Shown: positions 22,321-33,730 of the stretch, one piece after another
How the letters are laid out: each line of letters opens with the position of its first letter
How positions within the stretch are numbered: position 1 is the stretch's first letter
Source of the DNA: Nymphaea colorata
Lineage: Eukaryota; Streptophyta; Magnoliopsida; Nymphaeales; Nymphaeaceae
Length of the DNA: 64,000 nucleotides
Reading direction: 5' to 3'
Assembly: GCF_008831285.2 (NCBI RefSeq)
Contig: NC_045146.1
Location: forward strand, 8,134,972-8,198,971
Made by a program: the position numbers and the translations under genes
The notes under the pieces: model-generated
Seen by the model: only the letters and a program-made list of their open reading frames with translations
What the model was told of the DNA's origin: nothing
Databases searched by the model: none

Positions 22321-25300
22321 AACGTAATTTAAAATTACAATTTCATGCTCTCTGTGTATTTAAAACCAATAATTGACTAGTAGATGAATTTTGATACAAT
22401 CTAATGTATTCCATGTTTTATGAAAATTTTAGGCTTAACAAAGCAATTTGAGAACAATTCAAAGAAAAAATTCTAATTGTCAGATTTAATCCAAACTACG
22501 GTTTGATGGATCCAAATCCTAAAAACAATCCAGCAAGAAAAGTCCAAAACTCATGCAAGGGACATCTAGATAATAAATCCAATTTCTTAAAAAGAGAATT
22601 TCAAATCCATATTCAACTATTAGCTGTTTTGGATCTGGATTTGAATACTCTCTCTCTCTCTCTCTATATCTCCATCATGCGTGTCGTTTCAGCATTTAAA
22701 GTTAAGAATTATTTTCTCTCTTATCTTCTTTCTATTTAAATATTAAATTCAATATTAACCCTAGGATTTTAGATATAATCCTTACCTCACAGCTAGCAAC
22801 CCCTTCTAACCCTCAAACCTTGTCCAGAAACACTCTCCTCGGCCACCAAGAAGGGTAAGATAGTGAATGCTTGTGCCTGAGCATTCAAGTTGACGGTGGG
22901 GCATTCCCTCTCTACCATCTTTTCGTGGGACCCACAATGGGAGACACCATTCCCTCTCGACTTGGTTAGAGGTTCTGCTGCTTCTTCTACAGTTTTCTTT
23001 GCACGTGTGCCCAAGCCCCTCCATTTTTGCTGTATAACGTACTTAGTATTTAAAATAGAGAACCAAGTCAACTTTTTGATTAATTAGATTATGCATTCTT
23101 CTCGCGATGTGCATGCAAGTAATATGAGGAAATCATTTGCATTACATGGTTGGCTTTATTTCTTTCACTTTGCACCTGCTACAAGGAATCAAGTTTGGAA
23201 ATTTGGTAAAACTATAACCAAATCCAAACTAAAGAAGTGTTGTATTTAATCATACAACAAAAAGAAAATGAAAAATATGATTGGTTCTTACAATTTTTTT
23301 TGATGAAAACTCATCTATGTAGCCACATTGTGTATGAACAATGGTATTCCCTTCAGCAGTGACCAAATCAGACTGACACAAACAAATATGTCACCAGCTG
23401 CCCAGTCCCTTCTAACAATTTATTGGCATCAAGAAAGATAAATGAATAAGTTATTTGACTTGAGACCTTAGTAGTTGAGGTTTTAATGTTGTATGCAACA
23501 AAATTCTTATATGACTATTCCAGTGCCTGACTTGACAGTTATATGGTCTAGACCTGCTGTAAGGTCTTCATTATTCTAGTGAAATTTCCTATTAATTTTT
23601 AAATATTTCAGCTTTTGATAAAGATCTCAAAGTCATCAAGCCCATTCAATAGGTTGCTTCCCTTGGTCATGCATTGTATATATATGCACTTTTTCATTGA
23701 CAACTATATGGCATTTCCTTTGCCTGGACCAAATTGCATACCTTTTTACTACTTTTTGAATTTGTTTTTCATCCATCATATTTTGAAAAGAAATTTTCAA
23801 TTGACTCATAGCTTCACAACGTTGAAGGAAATGTTTGGAGCTTTCTCTAGCTCAAGTTGAAGAAGTGCAAAAATTTTAGAATGTGCCTATCTTCTTGATT
23901 CTCAGTTCTTTCATCTTCAAACTTTAGATTTTTCTTTTCCCATTTCACTTACAATGACTGTGGGAAGTGGTCATGGCTCAAATGTAGGAAAGACATTTTT
24001 CTGTTACTAAAGCAGGATCTTTACCTTGCAGAAGAAAGGAGATATCTATGTCAGTTGGATCACTAGTAAGCAGCTTTTTACAAATAATTATGTTGTTTTG
24101 AGCCGTTGATGTTAATTCTCTCAATTTTCTTCTTGAGCTTCTATTTGAAGAGGACTATAATAATAAAATATGTAAAAAACTATATGGTGTTGAATGCATT
24201 CTAAACAACAATGGAGGTTATAAGCTATTATAACTGCTGGAGAGTTAAGAAGTTGATCAACCATCAACTTAGAGTCCAAGACTAGGCAAGAATAAGGTTA
24301 CTGTAAAGAAGGATAGAAATAAGCAACAACAACAAAGCAAGCTTGATGAGCCCTAAGGATCCCCATCCAAGAAAAGAAAGATTTTCAAATCTAAATGATG
24401 GATTTTTGGTATCTGTTGTTGAGAAAGATATTGGCATCATAAACATCACCTGTGTACTACTTACATGAATAGTGAAATATTTAAGGAACTGTCATTTTAT
24501 AAAGAATTAGGATATTTCATTCGCAAGTTTTCCTTAAGGGGACGTTTGATTGCGTGGAAATTTATTGTAGCGAGAAGAATGCCCGTTAGGTCTTCTCTCG
24601 TCTCGCATAATGACTGCAAAATTTTTCTTATGAATTGCAAGCAAAGAGAAATAGATGAAATAAAAGAAATTTGAAGAATACAAAATACCAAAAAGGCACA
24701 AAGATGTTATTTCTAAAAATACAATAGATTACATAGGAAATTGTGTTATAGTTCCTATTTGTATGTCGTCCTGTGGACCAAAATGCTGCAAATAATTTTC
24801 ACAGCATAAGTACAACAATTTAAATATATATTGACCTTTGATTGTCTACCTTGAAAATTTTGGATGAGAAGCTGATATTAATTTTGATAGATTGTGATCT
24901 TTCATTTTACATGCAAATCTCCAATGCTTTCCGCTTTTTGTAAAGCTTCCTTAAGTTAAACTTCCAGCATCTTCACACTTTTGCACATTTTTTTTGCTAA
25001 TTATCTAGGCAATCGTAATTCCTAAAGCCTTCATATTTTTCTTGCAAAACAGCATCTAGTGATCGACATCCAACATTCAACCTTAACAAATATCTTATAC
25101 CTGCATGTCTAAGATAACAACATTTTTTTTAAGAGTTTTCAGCCAAGGTACCTATGAATGAACTCAGTTTTGTGTTTTTCATCTTCATATTGACCATGCT
25201 TTTGACCATGACTTTGAATTTTCTTGAGGGTGCAACCTGCGTAGTATTAAAACTATGATAAGGCCTTTTCTTTTCTTTTCTTTTGTTGAGGTGTTGGAGT

Positions 25301-25505
25301 ACATATAGATGAGCCAGGAGATAGGACAATCAATTGAAAATGCAAGAACATTTTTCACTTGAAACAATTCATCTTTGTAGATGTTTCATCATCTGAGGTG
25401 GTTAATGATTTGATTTTTGATGCAGCATTCCTTTATCAATCCTCTATATGTACTATATGAAAATGCTATTGGTAGTTATGAAGAATTGACATTAGGTGTC
25501 TACGT
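22321..25505. other. Long unassigned intergenic segment
   Basis: No gene was recognised in 3.2 kb. A (TC)n tract lies at about 22,647-22,666. A GC-richer island at 22,790-23,040 carries overlapping frames on both strands (22,793-23,071 minus; 22,890-23,087 plus) without a known motif. The frames at 23,615-23,860 and 24,465-24,691 are low-information. At 24,533 the string TTAAGGGGACGTTTGATTGC resembles a PIF/Tourist terminus, but no inverted partner was found. Confidence 0.35.
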
Positions 25506-25510
25506 CTATG

Positions 25511-25705
25511 GTCGGATGGTAATCAGCTGGCTACATATTTGGTTGGATGGTTATTTTTTTTAGTTTATGTCGTTAAAAACCGTAAAAAATATGCATTTGT
25601 CAAGGCCATTGTTTTTAGTGACGGAATGCTTTTCTTGTGATGGTTTTTAGTGATACAAAATAAAAAATAATCATCCAGCCATAGATGTAGCCAACTGATT
25701 TCAAT
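25511..25705. mobile_element. Foldback MITE
   Basis: The left arm (about 25,521-25,557; AATCAGCTGGCTACATATTT, then GGTTGGATGGTTATTTTT) is the imperfect inverted complement of the right arm (about 25,661-25,700; AAAAAATAATCATCCAGCCA, then TAGATGTAGCCAACTGATT). About 100 bp separate the arms. The size, AT-richness and lack of coding sequence fit a miniature inverted-repeat element. The target duplication could not be fixed, so no superfamily is assigned. Confidence 0.6.
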
Positions 25706-25779
25706 TTTCTTTTATATATATAAAAGTGAGGAATATTGCCATGTCGACACAAGAATGTTATTGTTGTTTGATCTTAATG

Positions 25780-25965
25780 ATTGGGATGGACATTTTGTAA
25801 AAAAAATAAAAATAAAAAAATTGCATATGAGGAGGAGGCTGCCTCCCCTTGCTTGTGTCTCTATTTTTTTTTAACAGCCATCCGATTGTGATGAATCAAA
25901 TAACGGTTGTGAAGAAGCCGTGTGGGGGACGATGTCCATAGGGCATCGTTCTTCACACTTCCTAT
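25780..25965. repeat. AT-rich stretch ending in an imperfect hairpin
   Basis: GTGAAGAA at about 25,910 pairs with TTCTTCAC at about 25,950. Within the loop, ACGATG pairs with CATCGT. Upstream, GGAGGCTGCCTCC is a perfect short palindrome. This may be the terminus of a small transposon; no partner was found. Confidence 0.4.
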
Positions 25966-26438
25966 ATATATATAAATTGAAAACAGAAACCAACGATATC
26001 ATTACATATATTTAGAAGATGAAACATTTTCAAAATAAGCTATTTCCAACAAAACTAACATCTCTCAGCATTATATAAGACTTTGCAATCATTTAATGCT
26101 TGAACAAATATGTCAATGACTGCTACTAGGTAATCAGAGAACATTTTGTAGATGACAAAATTATTCACAATATCAGTGCCCGACTTCCAATGCAACCCTG
26201 CAGAAGGAGAGGCCCCTTAACTGTTTTATTGACTAAAGAAGTAAGCTGGACAAAATAAAAAGGACCTCGATTAGTCAATAGCGTTATGAGACAAAAAGAT
26301 AGTGTTCAATAAGCATCAAGACTCAGTGAATCATCCTCACAAATAAATATCTTGTGGAACCTTGAAGTGTCAAGTCTTCAAGAACCCACCCCTCTCATGA
26401 TGGAGCTACATAAATTATCAATCAGCTTGTTGCTATAT
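25966..26438. other. Unassigned segment, downstream side of the exon-like cluster
   Basis: No gene or recognised repeat. If the minus-strand exon-like frames at 26,439-27,133 are a real gene, this would hold its 3' untranslated region. Confidence 0.3.
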
Positions 26439-27133
26439 TCAAGTCATTTCTGGCCTGCACGGTGCTTGTCCTGCAGCATTCCTGTCAAAGGCCAATGAAA
26501 CCAAGGTTCCAGTTGAATCTTCAGATGGCTCTATCAAAGAAGCAAATGGAACAGGTGGTGGATAGTTAGCCTGTAACTGTAAACAAAAGAGAGTTTAGTA
26601 ATTCATATATCTATAGCAGATCGCCTCAGAACAAGTATTATTTGGTATCAACTAATAATAATAGGATCTGGGATAGTCAAATCTTACAAGTTACAACACA
26701 CCATCAATGCTGAGTTCAACTGTGCTCAGGAAACCATGATCACATTCAAACTGGTCACAGTCTATCATCCAGTGCAAGCTAAATTTTGGATCCAATATAT
26801 GTAAACCTAGGAACGACAACTGCTGTAATGGAAATTAAACATAGGGCCAAATTTGGACAAAAAGAAGAATAGTAACCTTCCGTGTGCATCTGAGACAATT
26901 TGTACATTCAATTCAACGATTGTAAGCCCAAAGTGGTCAACGTTATCCTTGTTAAAATCTTCATTATAAATACAAGGCACCAGTTCGTCAAGCACTGCAC
27001 AAAAGAAACACTAGAGATAATCATTATTTTAGGATGAAAATGGTAAAAAAATACTTACAACACTGAGAAGCAGATACCTGCCAATTGTCAAAATCACAAG
27101 CCAGAGAGAGGTTGTTGTCTTGTTGAAGACCCT
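26439..27133 (-). pseudogene. Cluster of exon-like minus-strand frames, unidentified
   Basis: Four short open stretches look like exons. Moving along the minus strand: (1) about 27,133-27,080, after a CTTTTAG acceptor, reads LQQDNNLSLACDFDNWQ and ends at CAG/GTATCT. (2) 26,998-26,880, after a GTGCAG acceptor, reads VLDELVPCIYNEDFN... and ends at GGAAG/GTTACT. (3) about 26,830-26,690, after a CATTACAG acceptor, contains LHILDPKFSLHWMIDCDQF and ends in a stop. (4) 26,576-26,439, after a TTTACAG acceptor, begins LQANYPPPVPFASLIEP and ends in TGA. The peptides are rich and gene-like, but the splice phases do not join cleanly by eye. I do not recognise the family. A degenerate gene, alternative 3' exons or a misjudged splice site are all possible. 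Confidence 0.35.
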
Positions 27134-28239
27134 AAAAGGACTAGTCAGAACTAACAGGTTTTTATGAGAGTGAGAACTTATCATCACTGCCTCAGTTTGC
27201 AGAAAATAGAAGGCAAGAAAAGGAAGCTGCAGTCAACAGGAGGGTGGCAGTCAATGGATTATGCCTGCTAATCCTAATCATTATACTAAAAACAAGTGAA
27301 AATGCCTTTGAATACAATGATAAAGCACAGAGTAGAATTAATGATTTAATTAGGCACAAGCGAAAATAAAGAGTGCATCGAACTTAGATGTGTTTGGATC
27401 TGGGTCCAAATCCAAGTAAGTCATCCTAAACTCCTCCCTCAAGTTGTATCTTTGAATCCTCAATAGCCAAAATTGATGTCGTCTCATCTTTTGGTGAATA
27501 AATCTACTACTTAAGATTCTGTCCTGACATGGCATGGTTCTATCTCTTTGTTCTATGCTTTATGCTGTATAAAATGTTGGACAGTTTCAATATGCTTTTT
27601 TTTTGCTATGATGAATTGGGTTGAAAGAAATATTAAATGGCGCTCTAATTATTACATAATAGCAATGACGAAAAACATGCTTCCCCCTAATCACTTAACA
27701 AACGTATGATCTTTGTCACATGGATACACTAAAATGGCGCTTGTAGCCTTGCACTCATGTCAACTTAACGCAATGCTGGTGCAGGTGAATCATCGACACG
27801 ACAACATCCACATTAGCTGAACAAGGGCATGATTGTCCATTTCTCGACAAGTATCAACGGTGAGTCTGGTGCGGTCAACCGGACTATTGGTCCTACTTTT
27901 CTTAAAAAATTAGAAATAAAAGAGGCATTAGTCAATTAAAGCCCTTAACGTCGACCGAACCAAGACCGAACCGAGTTCCGCTGATGATTGTAGCAGATCT
28001 CTAGCATTCACCGATTGATACACAACTTGGTAACCACAGACGTACATGGCACAAGCAGCTCTCCTCTCTCTGCACCATTCATTTAGTTCACCATTTTGGT
28101 TCCCTTTATTATTTTTTTGGCAAGATTCTTTCTGAAAAGCTGCTTTCCAACAACCAGTGTCTAGTGAGATGAGTTCTTCGATCCATTTGATTGTATATCC
28201 TCTTCATCCTCAAAGTCCTCATGTTCAAAGTCTTTGTCT
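27134..28239. other. Unassigned segment
   Basis: No gene was recognised. The minus-strand frame at 27,350-27,535 has no motif. If the cluster next to it is a real gene, upstream exons or its promoter could lie here. Confidence 0.3.
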
Positions 28240-28957
28240 TTCAATCCTGACTCATTGAAAGCTTTTGATTCATCTCGTCATAATAAGCCAGACATCTGGC
28301 ATGGTTGTTTGGGTCATTGTAATCAGGGGTTCATTGTTTCTTTTCACAAAATAAAAATGTTCAAATTGAGAACACTATAAAAGTTATGTTTCTCCCTTTT
28401 CATATTATTAATAGAAGGGCATTAAATCCATTTGCAATTATACATCTAATGTTTGAGGACCTGCCTCAATTTCCTTCTATATCTAAAAGTCAATACTATA
28501 TTATTTTCTTCACTCTTATTGTCGATACTTGGATATACTTTATCAAGTGTTCCAAACATTTTAGGGATTTTGCTCTATGGTTTGGAGGTCGGTACATGTT
28601 AGATATCCTATTCAACTTGAAGAAATGAATGAGTAGATGGAGGTCATTCATAAATGTCGCAGTTGGGAAGTAGTTCCACCCAGAAGGAAATAATGTACCT
28701 TGGCTCTAAATAGATTTATAGAATAAAGTATAAACCTGGCATTGATAGTTAGAAGGCTCAGCTTGTGGCTCGGGAATTCATGCAACAAAATGGTGAAGAT
28801 TATGATGAGACTTTCAGTCTAGTGGTGAATTTGGACACTACTTGTGTAATGCAATAATATCCTTAGAAGTCGACTAGAGATGAAAGTTACTCAAACAGAT
28901 GTAAAAAATGCATTTTTACATAAAGAAATGAAAGAAGAGGTTTCTATTTTCGCAGCC
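28240..28957 (+). pseudogene. Ty1/copia pol relic (integrase start joined to RT start)
   Basis: At 28,280-28,330 a pre-integrase-like IWHGCLGH string is readable. At 28,386-28,565 the frame has HPFAIIHL...FPSISKSQYYIIFF...TWIYFIKC, the copia integrase core start. The first catalytic Asp position of the D-x-W-G-P motif is mutated. At 28,617-28,957 the RT N-terminus follows directly: EVVPP, then LVARLVARE-like degenerate sequence, then TQTDVKNAFLHKEMKEEV, the classic copia RT block. Most of the integrase and the RH-side of pol are missing between and after. The frame is cut at 28,957 by a TGTTGAG LTR start. The piece at 33,420-33,730, on the same strand, could be its continuation. Confidence 0.75.
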
Positions 28958-29105
28958 TGTTGAGAACGATCCTTTTAAAGTTAATAGGTCTAATTCTGCT
29001 CATATCAATCAAAGTCTATTTATGTCCAGTTTATTGTACTCTCATGCAGAATCAAATAACATTGAATCTTCTTGTTTTCTATGTTTGGGTTTGTTGGATT
29101 TAACA
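28958..29105 (+). mobile_element. Short LTR (148 bp) inserted in copia RT
   Basis: The segment begins TGTTGAGAACG and ends TTGTTGGATTTAACA, giving TGTT...AACA inverted termini. A methionine-type primer binding site follows immediately. It interrupts the RT frame at the codons after VFxxQP. No matching 3' LTR was spotted downstream. It could be a TRIM-size LTR or the remaining end of a longer LTR. Confidence 0.5.
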
Positions 29106-29124
29106 TGGTGTCAGAGCTAGAAGA
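29106..29124 (+). other. Primer binding site, initiator tRNA-Met type
   Basis: TGGTGTCAGAGCTAGAAGA directly follows the LTR-ending ACA. It differs at one position from the TGGTATCAGAGC complement of plant initiator tRNA-Met used by most copia elements. Confidence 0.7.
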
Positions 29125-29239
29125 TGAAGTTTTGTTTAGAATAGCCACTTGTTGTGTGTTTTGGTGAAGTGACTATTCATATTCCTCCGATGGAAGCTAC
29201 CTACTGATCGGCACATGAATATTGTGTGTTGAAGGTATG

Positions 29240-32200
29240 TGTCACACCCCAACCTTTTGACTCTCAAACAATTTTTTTTCTAAACATAAAACATGAAGGT
29301 GCGACGCCACAACAATTCAAAAAGGAGGGAGCTATGCCATTAGAAACAATGGGGCAAACTTTCATTTATATAACAATTTCAGTTGATACAAAATTACATC
29401 AATGTGTACGACAAAAATACCCCAAACTATATGATTGATGTCTAACAACAACAAGAGATCAATATAACCCAAAACATGACGTGCCGACACTACAAACGAC
29501 CCAAAATGTCCCCAATAGAATGTGAATGAAGTCATCTGATCAACCTACTGCCTTGGGTCTGACAAAACCTGAAAAAAAAGAAACAGCTGAAGGTTTAGCC
29601 TTCGCAGTATGGCAATAAGCCAAGAAAATCCTAAACCCTTTTAGGTAAAGCTCAAATATGAGAAGAATCATAAAAACAATCTATCATCATGTCGTGTCAG
29701 GACATTATCACATCATTTACCAAGAAGGCCCCTCACATAGACTGCGACATGTAAAGGCCACTCATTGGCCACAATAACACAATCTCAATTCATATGCAAG
29801 ACATGCATAAACATAGCATTCTCATTCATTTTATTTACATGCACATCATTCACATATATTTCATTCATATACTTTTCATTTTCATTAAGTTCAGTGAATT
29901 GACAGTTCCTGTGGGTACAAACACAGGCACGTGCAAACCGCGGGCGGCCTACAACCGAGAGACAACCCCCGTGGTGGCCCAGAACAATATAGATCCATTC
30001 ACCCGCTGCAGCGGTAGAGCACTCATCCATGAGTGTGTGAATTTCAAGGAGAGATACTCAGTCTTCCCTAAGACACCCAGGTTGAGAAGCCGGGAGCCCA
30101 ATGCTCCAAGCACATCACACAACAGTACCATGGGGCCTTGCACTGCCTGTGCTCCGAACAGGCGAGACCAGTGGTGAAGGCGGGACAACTCCCAAACACA
30201 TAGCCACATCTCACTGGCCTCTCATCTCTTATTCTTTCATTATTATAATTACAATAACACATTCACAAAATGACTAGCTAGCTCATGAGGTTGGTATACT
30301 TCACGAGTGCACCCACACCTCCAATTGCCTCCACACGAGGGTCACACATATTATTACATTCTTAGCTAGCCATCATACAGTGCAGATACAACTACCCTCC
30401 AATTCATTCATTTGCATCATTGCCCGCAGCAATGCATATGCTGTTAATCACAATATTCACATTTATAAGCACTCACGTCTTATCAAACACATCATTCACA
30501 TCTTTCAAAACTTAGCCAAATCTCGGAGAGTAGTCTCGATCCATAATGGCTCATAGCTGTCCTATGCAACTATCATTCTATGATGCTCTCTAATGCACAA
30601 TCGGTGTCGAGGAGACACTCGACTCGATACCCCACCTCATCTGTCCTAAACAGTTATCAATTCTAACATGCACATGTAAATGCACAACAATTTTCAAAAC
30701 GAGCTTCTAATAGCTTTCCAACAAAAAACTTATCACATGACAAATCATTCACAAAATGACTGGCTAGCTCATGATGTTGGTTCACTTCACGAGTACACCC
30801 ACACCTCCAATTGCCTTCACATCCATAATGGCTCATAGCTGTCCTATGCAACTATCATTCTATGATGCTCTCTAATGCACAATCAGGGTCGAGGAGACAC
30901 TCGACTCGATACCCCACCTCATCTGTCCTAAACAGTTATCAATTCTAACATGCACATGTAAATGCGTAGCAATTTTCAAAACGAGCTTTTAATAGCTTTC
31001 CAACAAAAAACTTATCACATGACAAATCATTCACAAAATGACTGACTAGCTCATGATGTTGGTTCCTTCACGAGTACACCCACACCTCCAATTGCCTTCA
31101 CACGAGGGCTACACATAATATTAACAGTCTTAGCTAGCCGTCATAATAATACCGGTACAACTACTCTTCAATTCATTCAATTGCATCATTGCCCATGGTA
31201 ATGCATATGCAACAAATCACAACATTCACAATCACACATTGGCCCTGGGCAGAGATTTACCCTGAATGCCGCCATACATGTCGCGTGTCCACAAACTCTT
31301 CAAAATGCCTCGAGCTTCGAATCTGGTCGCTCAAGGTTTACGGTACGTGCCCGGTGTACCAACAGACATAAGCAAAAGATAAGATTTCTACTAGTTAATT
31401 TCAGGATTCAAATAAATATAAAACACATTGAGGCACATGTCATCACCTCAAGAGGGTGTCGTGTCCTCCAATAGGCCTCCTCCTAACTTCTTGATGTTGC
31501 CACCAAACGTCAAAACTCAATGCTTCGACCAATCTATCACTAACACATTTCTCATTAATTTTCTTTAGTTGAGGTGTCTTCCAAATAGTACACCCAACTT
31601 ACATATTCTTTTCACCCATATCAAAATTTCTACTATGTTTTCAAATAGCTTCGAAAATCAACACCTTAAGCTTAAAAGATCATTGTAGACATGAATCAAC
31701 GCTTCTCCAACAAAATCCTAAACTTTTCCAACAAAAAAAAGTCGCTAACATGCATCCCAAATCATCAATTCTTAATTCTAGCATGCCAAATCAATAATTA
31801 TACATGCTCTAATACAAAATAATAGTTGATTTAGGCTTGGTTAAGCATCGCTCACCCCAATATTAGAGTGTAGACTGCAGCAATCATCCCGGCAGCCACC
31901 TCACGAGTTCAAGTGATCCTCAAACAACTAACATCTCTCAATTTCACCTCCACCAATGCATTCTAGTCACTGGTATGAGGGGAAAGATGCGTCTCTAAGC
32001 CGCAAATCAACCAAAAAGCCATAAAAGAATCAAAAATCGACAAAAGGGAGTTCAAAAAGGGATCTGTCATTAGAAGAGGCCCACGGTAGTGGTGTGGGAA
32101 GCTGAAAACGAATGAGAGAGAGGGCGCTGACAGAGAGGGGAGACAGAGAGAGAGGGTTCGAACAAAAAAGGGGGAAGACGATAGTGAGGGTGAGAGTGCG

Positions 32201-32930
32201 TGAGAAGGGAGAAGAAAACGTGAGGGTGAGTGAGGGGACATGAGATCTGTCGAGAGGGAGCTCGGATTAGAGAGGGAGATGACAGAGAAGAGTGAGGGAG
32301 AGAAGAGGAGTCGACAGAAAGCAACGAGAGAGGGAGGAGGGGAAAAAGAAGAAGGAAGAAAGGAGAAGAAGAGGTAGAGAGAAGTTGGGAGGGCTTACCA
32401 GAGCAGCACTGCCGCCGCTCTTCCTCCACTGGTCCACGTGTTGCCGTTGTCACCCTCGACCGCCTGCTTCTTCTTTGCATGGAGCTCCCTAGCAACAAGA
32501 GAGGCAACAAAGGGGGAGAGCGAGAGGAGGACGAGGGAGAACAGCCCTCGTCGAGCTCTCACACAGGTAAGTTGTGGGTCCGGGTTTCGACCCGCTCCAA
32601 CCTGACCTGAAATAAAAAAACGAGCGTTAATTGGATATAGTTTTTGGATTTAAATCTAAATTTGGATTTGTAATTGGATTTGGATTTCAAATGACAATCA
32701 CAGTTGGTTTTGATTTATAAATTATAATTTGAATCCAGTATTGTGCATTGGATTAGGATTTGGACTCGTAATCCTGCTTTAGGATTTGTACTATGAGTCA
32801 AATTCACCATTTGGACCCCAAATTCATATTCTTCTCAACCCAAGATTTTCACAGTTATTTTGTGAAATTATTTTTGCAAAATTTTGGAATTGCTTCCAGC
32901 AATTGAATGGACAAATTTGGGGTGTTAACA
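29240..32930 (+). mobile_element. Solo LTR of a Tekay/Del-like Ty3/gypsy element
   Basis: The block starts TGTCACACCCC and ends GGGGTGTTAACA, the inverted terminal pair typical of chromoviral (Tekay/Del) LTRs, which commonly run 2-4 kb. Near the 3' end (32,095-32,400) is a long GA-rich stretch followed by GGGCTTACC and a GC-rich segment, a layout I associate with such LTRs and the reason for calling it plus-strand. No gag or pol is inside. The frames at 29,785-30,262, 31,963-32,510 and nearby are low-complexity or antisense and are not genes. The flanking 5-mers (GTATG and CAAAC) do not match, so the target duplication is lost or the copy arose by a more complex event. Confidence 0.6.
30541..31103 (+). 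repeat. Tandem duplication of a 282 bp unit inside the solo LTR
   Basis: Two consecutive units (30,541-30,822 and 30,823-31,103) start CCATAATGGCTCATAGCTGT and end near CAATTGCCTTCAC. They differ at only a handful of bases, such as TCGGTGTCGAGG versus TCAGGGTCGAGG and a small indel before CACGAGTAC. A diverged third part-copy of the unit's end lies at 30,266-30,330. The duplication is recent relative to the rest of the LTR. Confidence 0.9.
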
Positions 32931-33419
32931 CAAACCTAGGATCTTACCCAAATAGATCCAACAACTGATCGTTGCTGTCCAAAGTTTGAGTGAAGCACCT
33001 TCACCCACAAGTTCACACTTAAGAGAAAAAACAGAAACTCTTGACATGATAAGTTTAATAAAAAACTTCACACAGAAGAGAGAACAATTCACACAAAGAG
33101 AGAACAAAATGAATATATTGTAATACAAAAAAATGCTGTAAAAGGAGCCCTATTTACAAGGAGTTGACTCCCATATTAGCCTAAAAAAGAGAAGACGAGC
33201 TGCCATTTGTGCCAGTCAAAGAGCATAAATTAAAATATAATATAGAACAAAATATTTGTGACAAAAGTACAAATTTTGTTCATCTGACACTTTTGCTAAA
33301 AAGGAATAGTTATTTTCTACTATATCTCAGTTATAGGATAGCCACATAAAGTGATATAGATTGAATAAATTTAACAAAAAATTTTCTAAAAGGGAATTTG
33401 ATACGTATTGAAGTTGCCT
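32931..33419 (-). mobile_element. Possible copia LTR end (minus strand)
   Basis: On the minus strand this reads as an LTR-like run: GGAGTCAACTCCTTGTAAAT, a T-rich stretch, then a 20-21 bp tandem pair (33,069-33,110 on plus, CACACAGAAGAGAGAACAAT and its neighbour). No second LTR or pol on that strand is nearby. The call rests on composition only. Confidence 0.3.
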
Positions 33420-33730
33420 ACTCCTCTAAAGGATACTTTGTATCACAGATTCAATTTGTAACGGATATGATTGCAAGATCGGGGCTCTCGAATGGGAAGA
33501 AAGCCAATAAAGGCGACCAGGACTAAAACTCTTGAAATGAAGACAAAAATTGGTGATAGAGAACCTTCGGAGACTCCTAGCCCTTCCAACTTGTTGAAGC
33601 CTTATCAAATTTGTCCATTACTAGACTGGATATTATCCATAGTAATTCATCAAATTTAAATTTCAGTCCACATGAGAGCTATGATAAGAATTGTTAGATA
33701 TATCATGTTTAGTTGTTTATACCGTAGTCA
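33420..33730 (+). pseudogene. Ty1/copia RT end / RNase H start relic
   Basis: One frame reads SKGYFVSQIQFVTDMIARSG, followed by LSNGKKANKGDQD. This is the copia block between RT and RNase H (x-G-x-x-(V/I)-S-Q-x-K-Y-x-x-D-(L/M)). After frameshifts come a TRLDII stretch (usual TRPDI) and HMRAMIRIVRYI (usual H-x-x-A-x-x-R-I-L-R-Y-x-K). No LTR is adjacent. It lies on the same strand as the pol relic ending at 28,957. The two may be parts of one copia element split by the solo-LTR nest. Confidence 0.65.

Noticed and set aside
24533-24560. PIF/Tourist-like terminus
   Set aside because: TTAAGGGGACGTTTGATTGC looks right, but no inverted partner was found nearby. The same applies to the string at 38,026.
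29785-30262. Overlapping frames on both strands
   Set aside because: They lie in the non-coding interior of the solo LTR and have no domain signature.
31963-32510. 146-codon and 92-codon minus-strand frames
   Set aside because: They are translations of a GA/CT-rich tract (Ser/Leu/Pro repeats) in the solo LTR.
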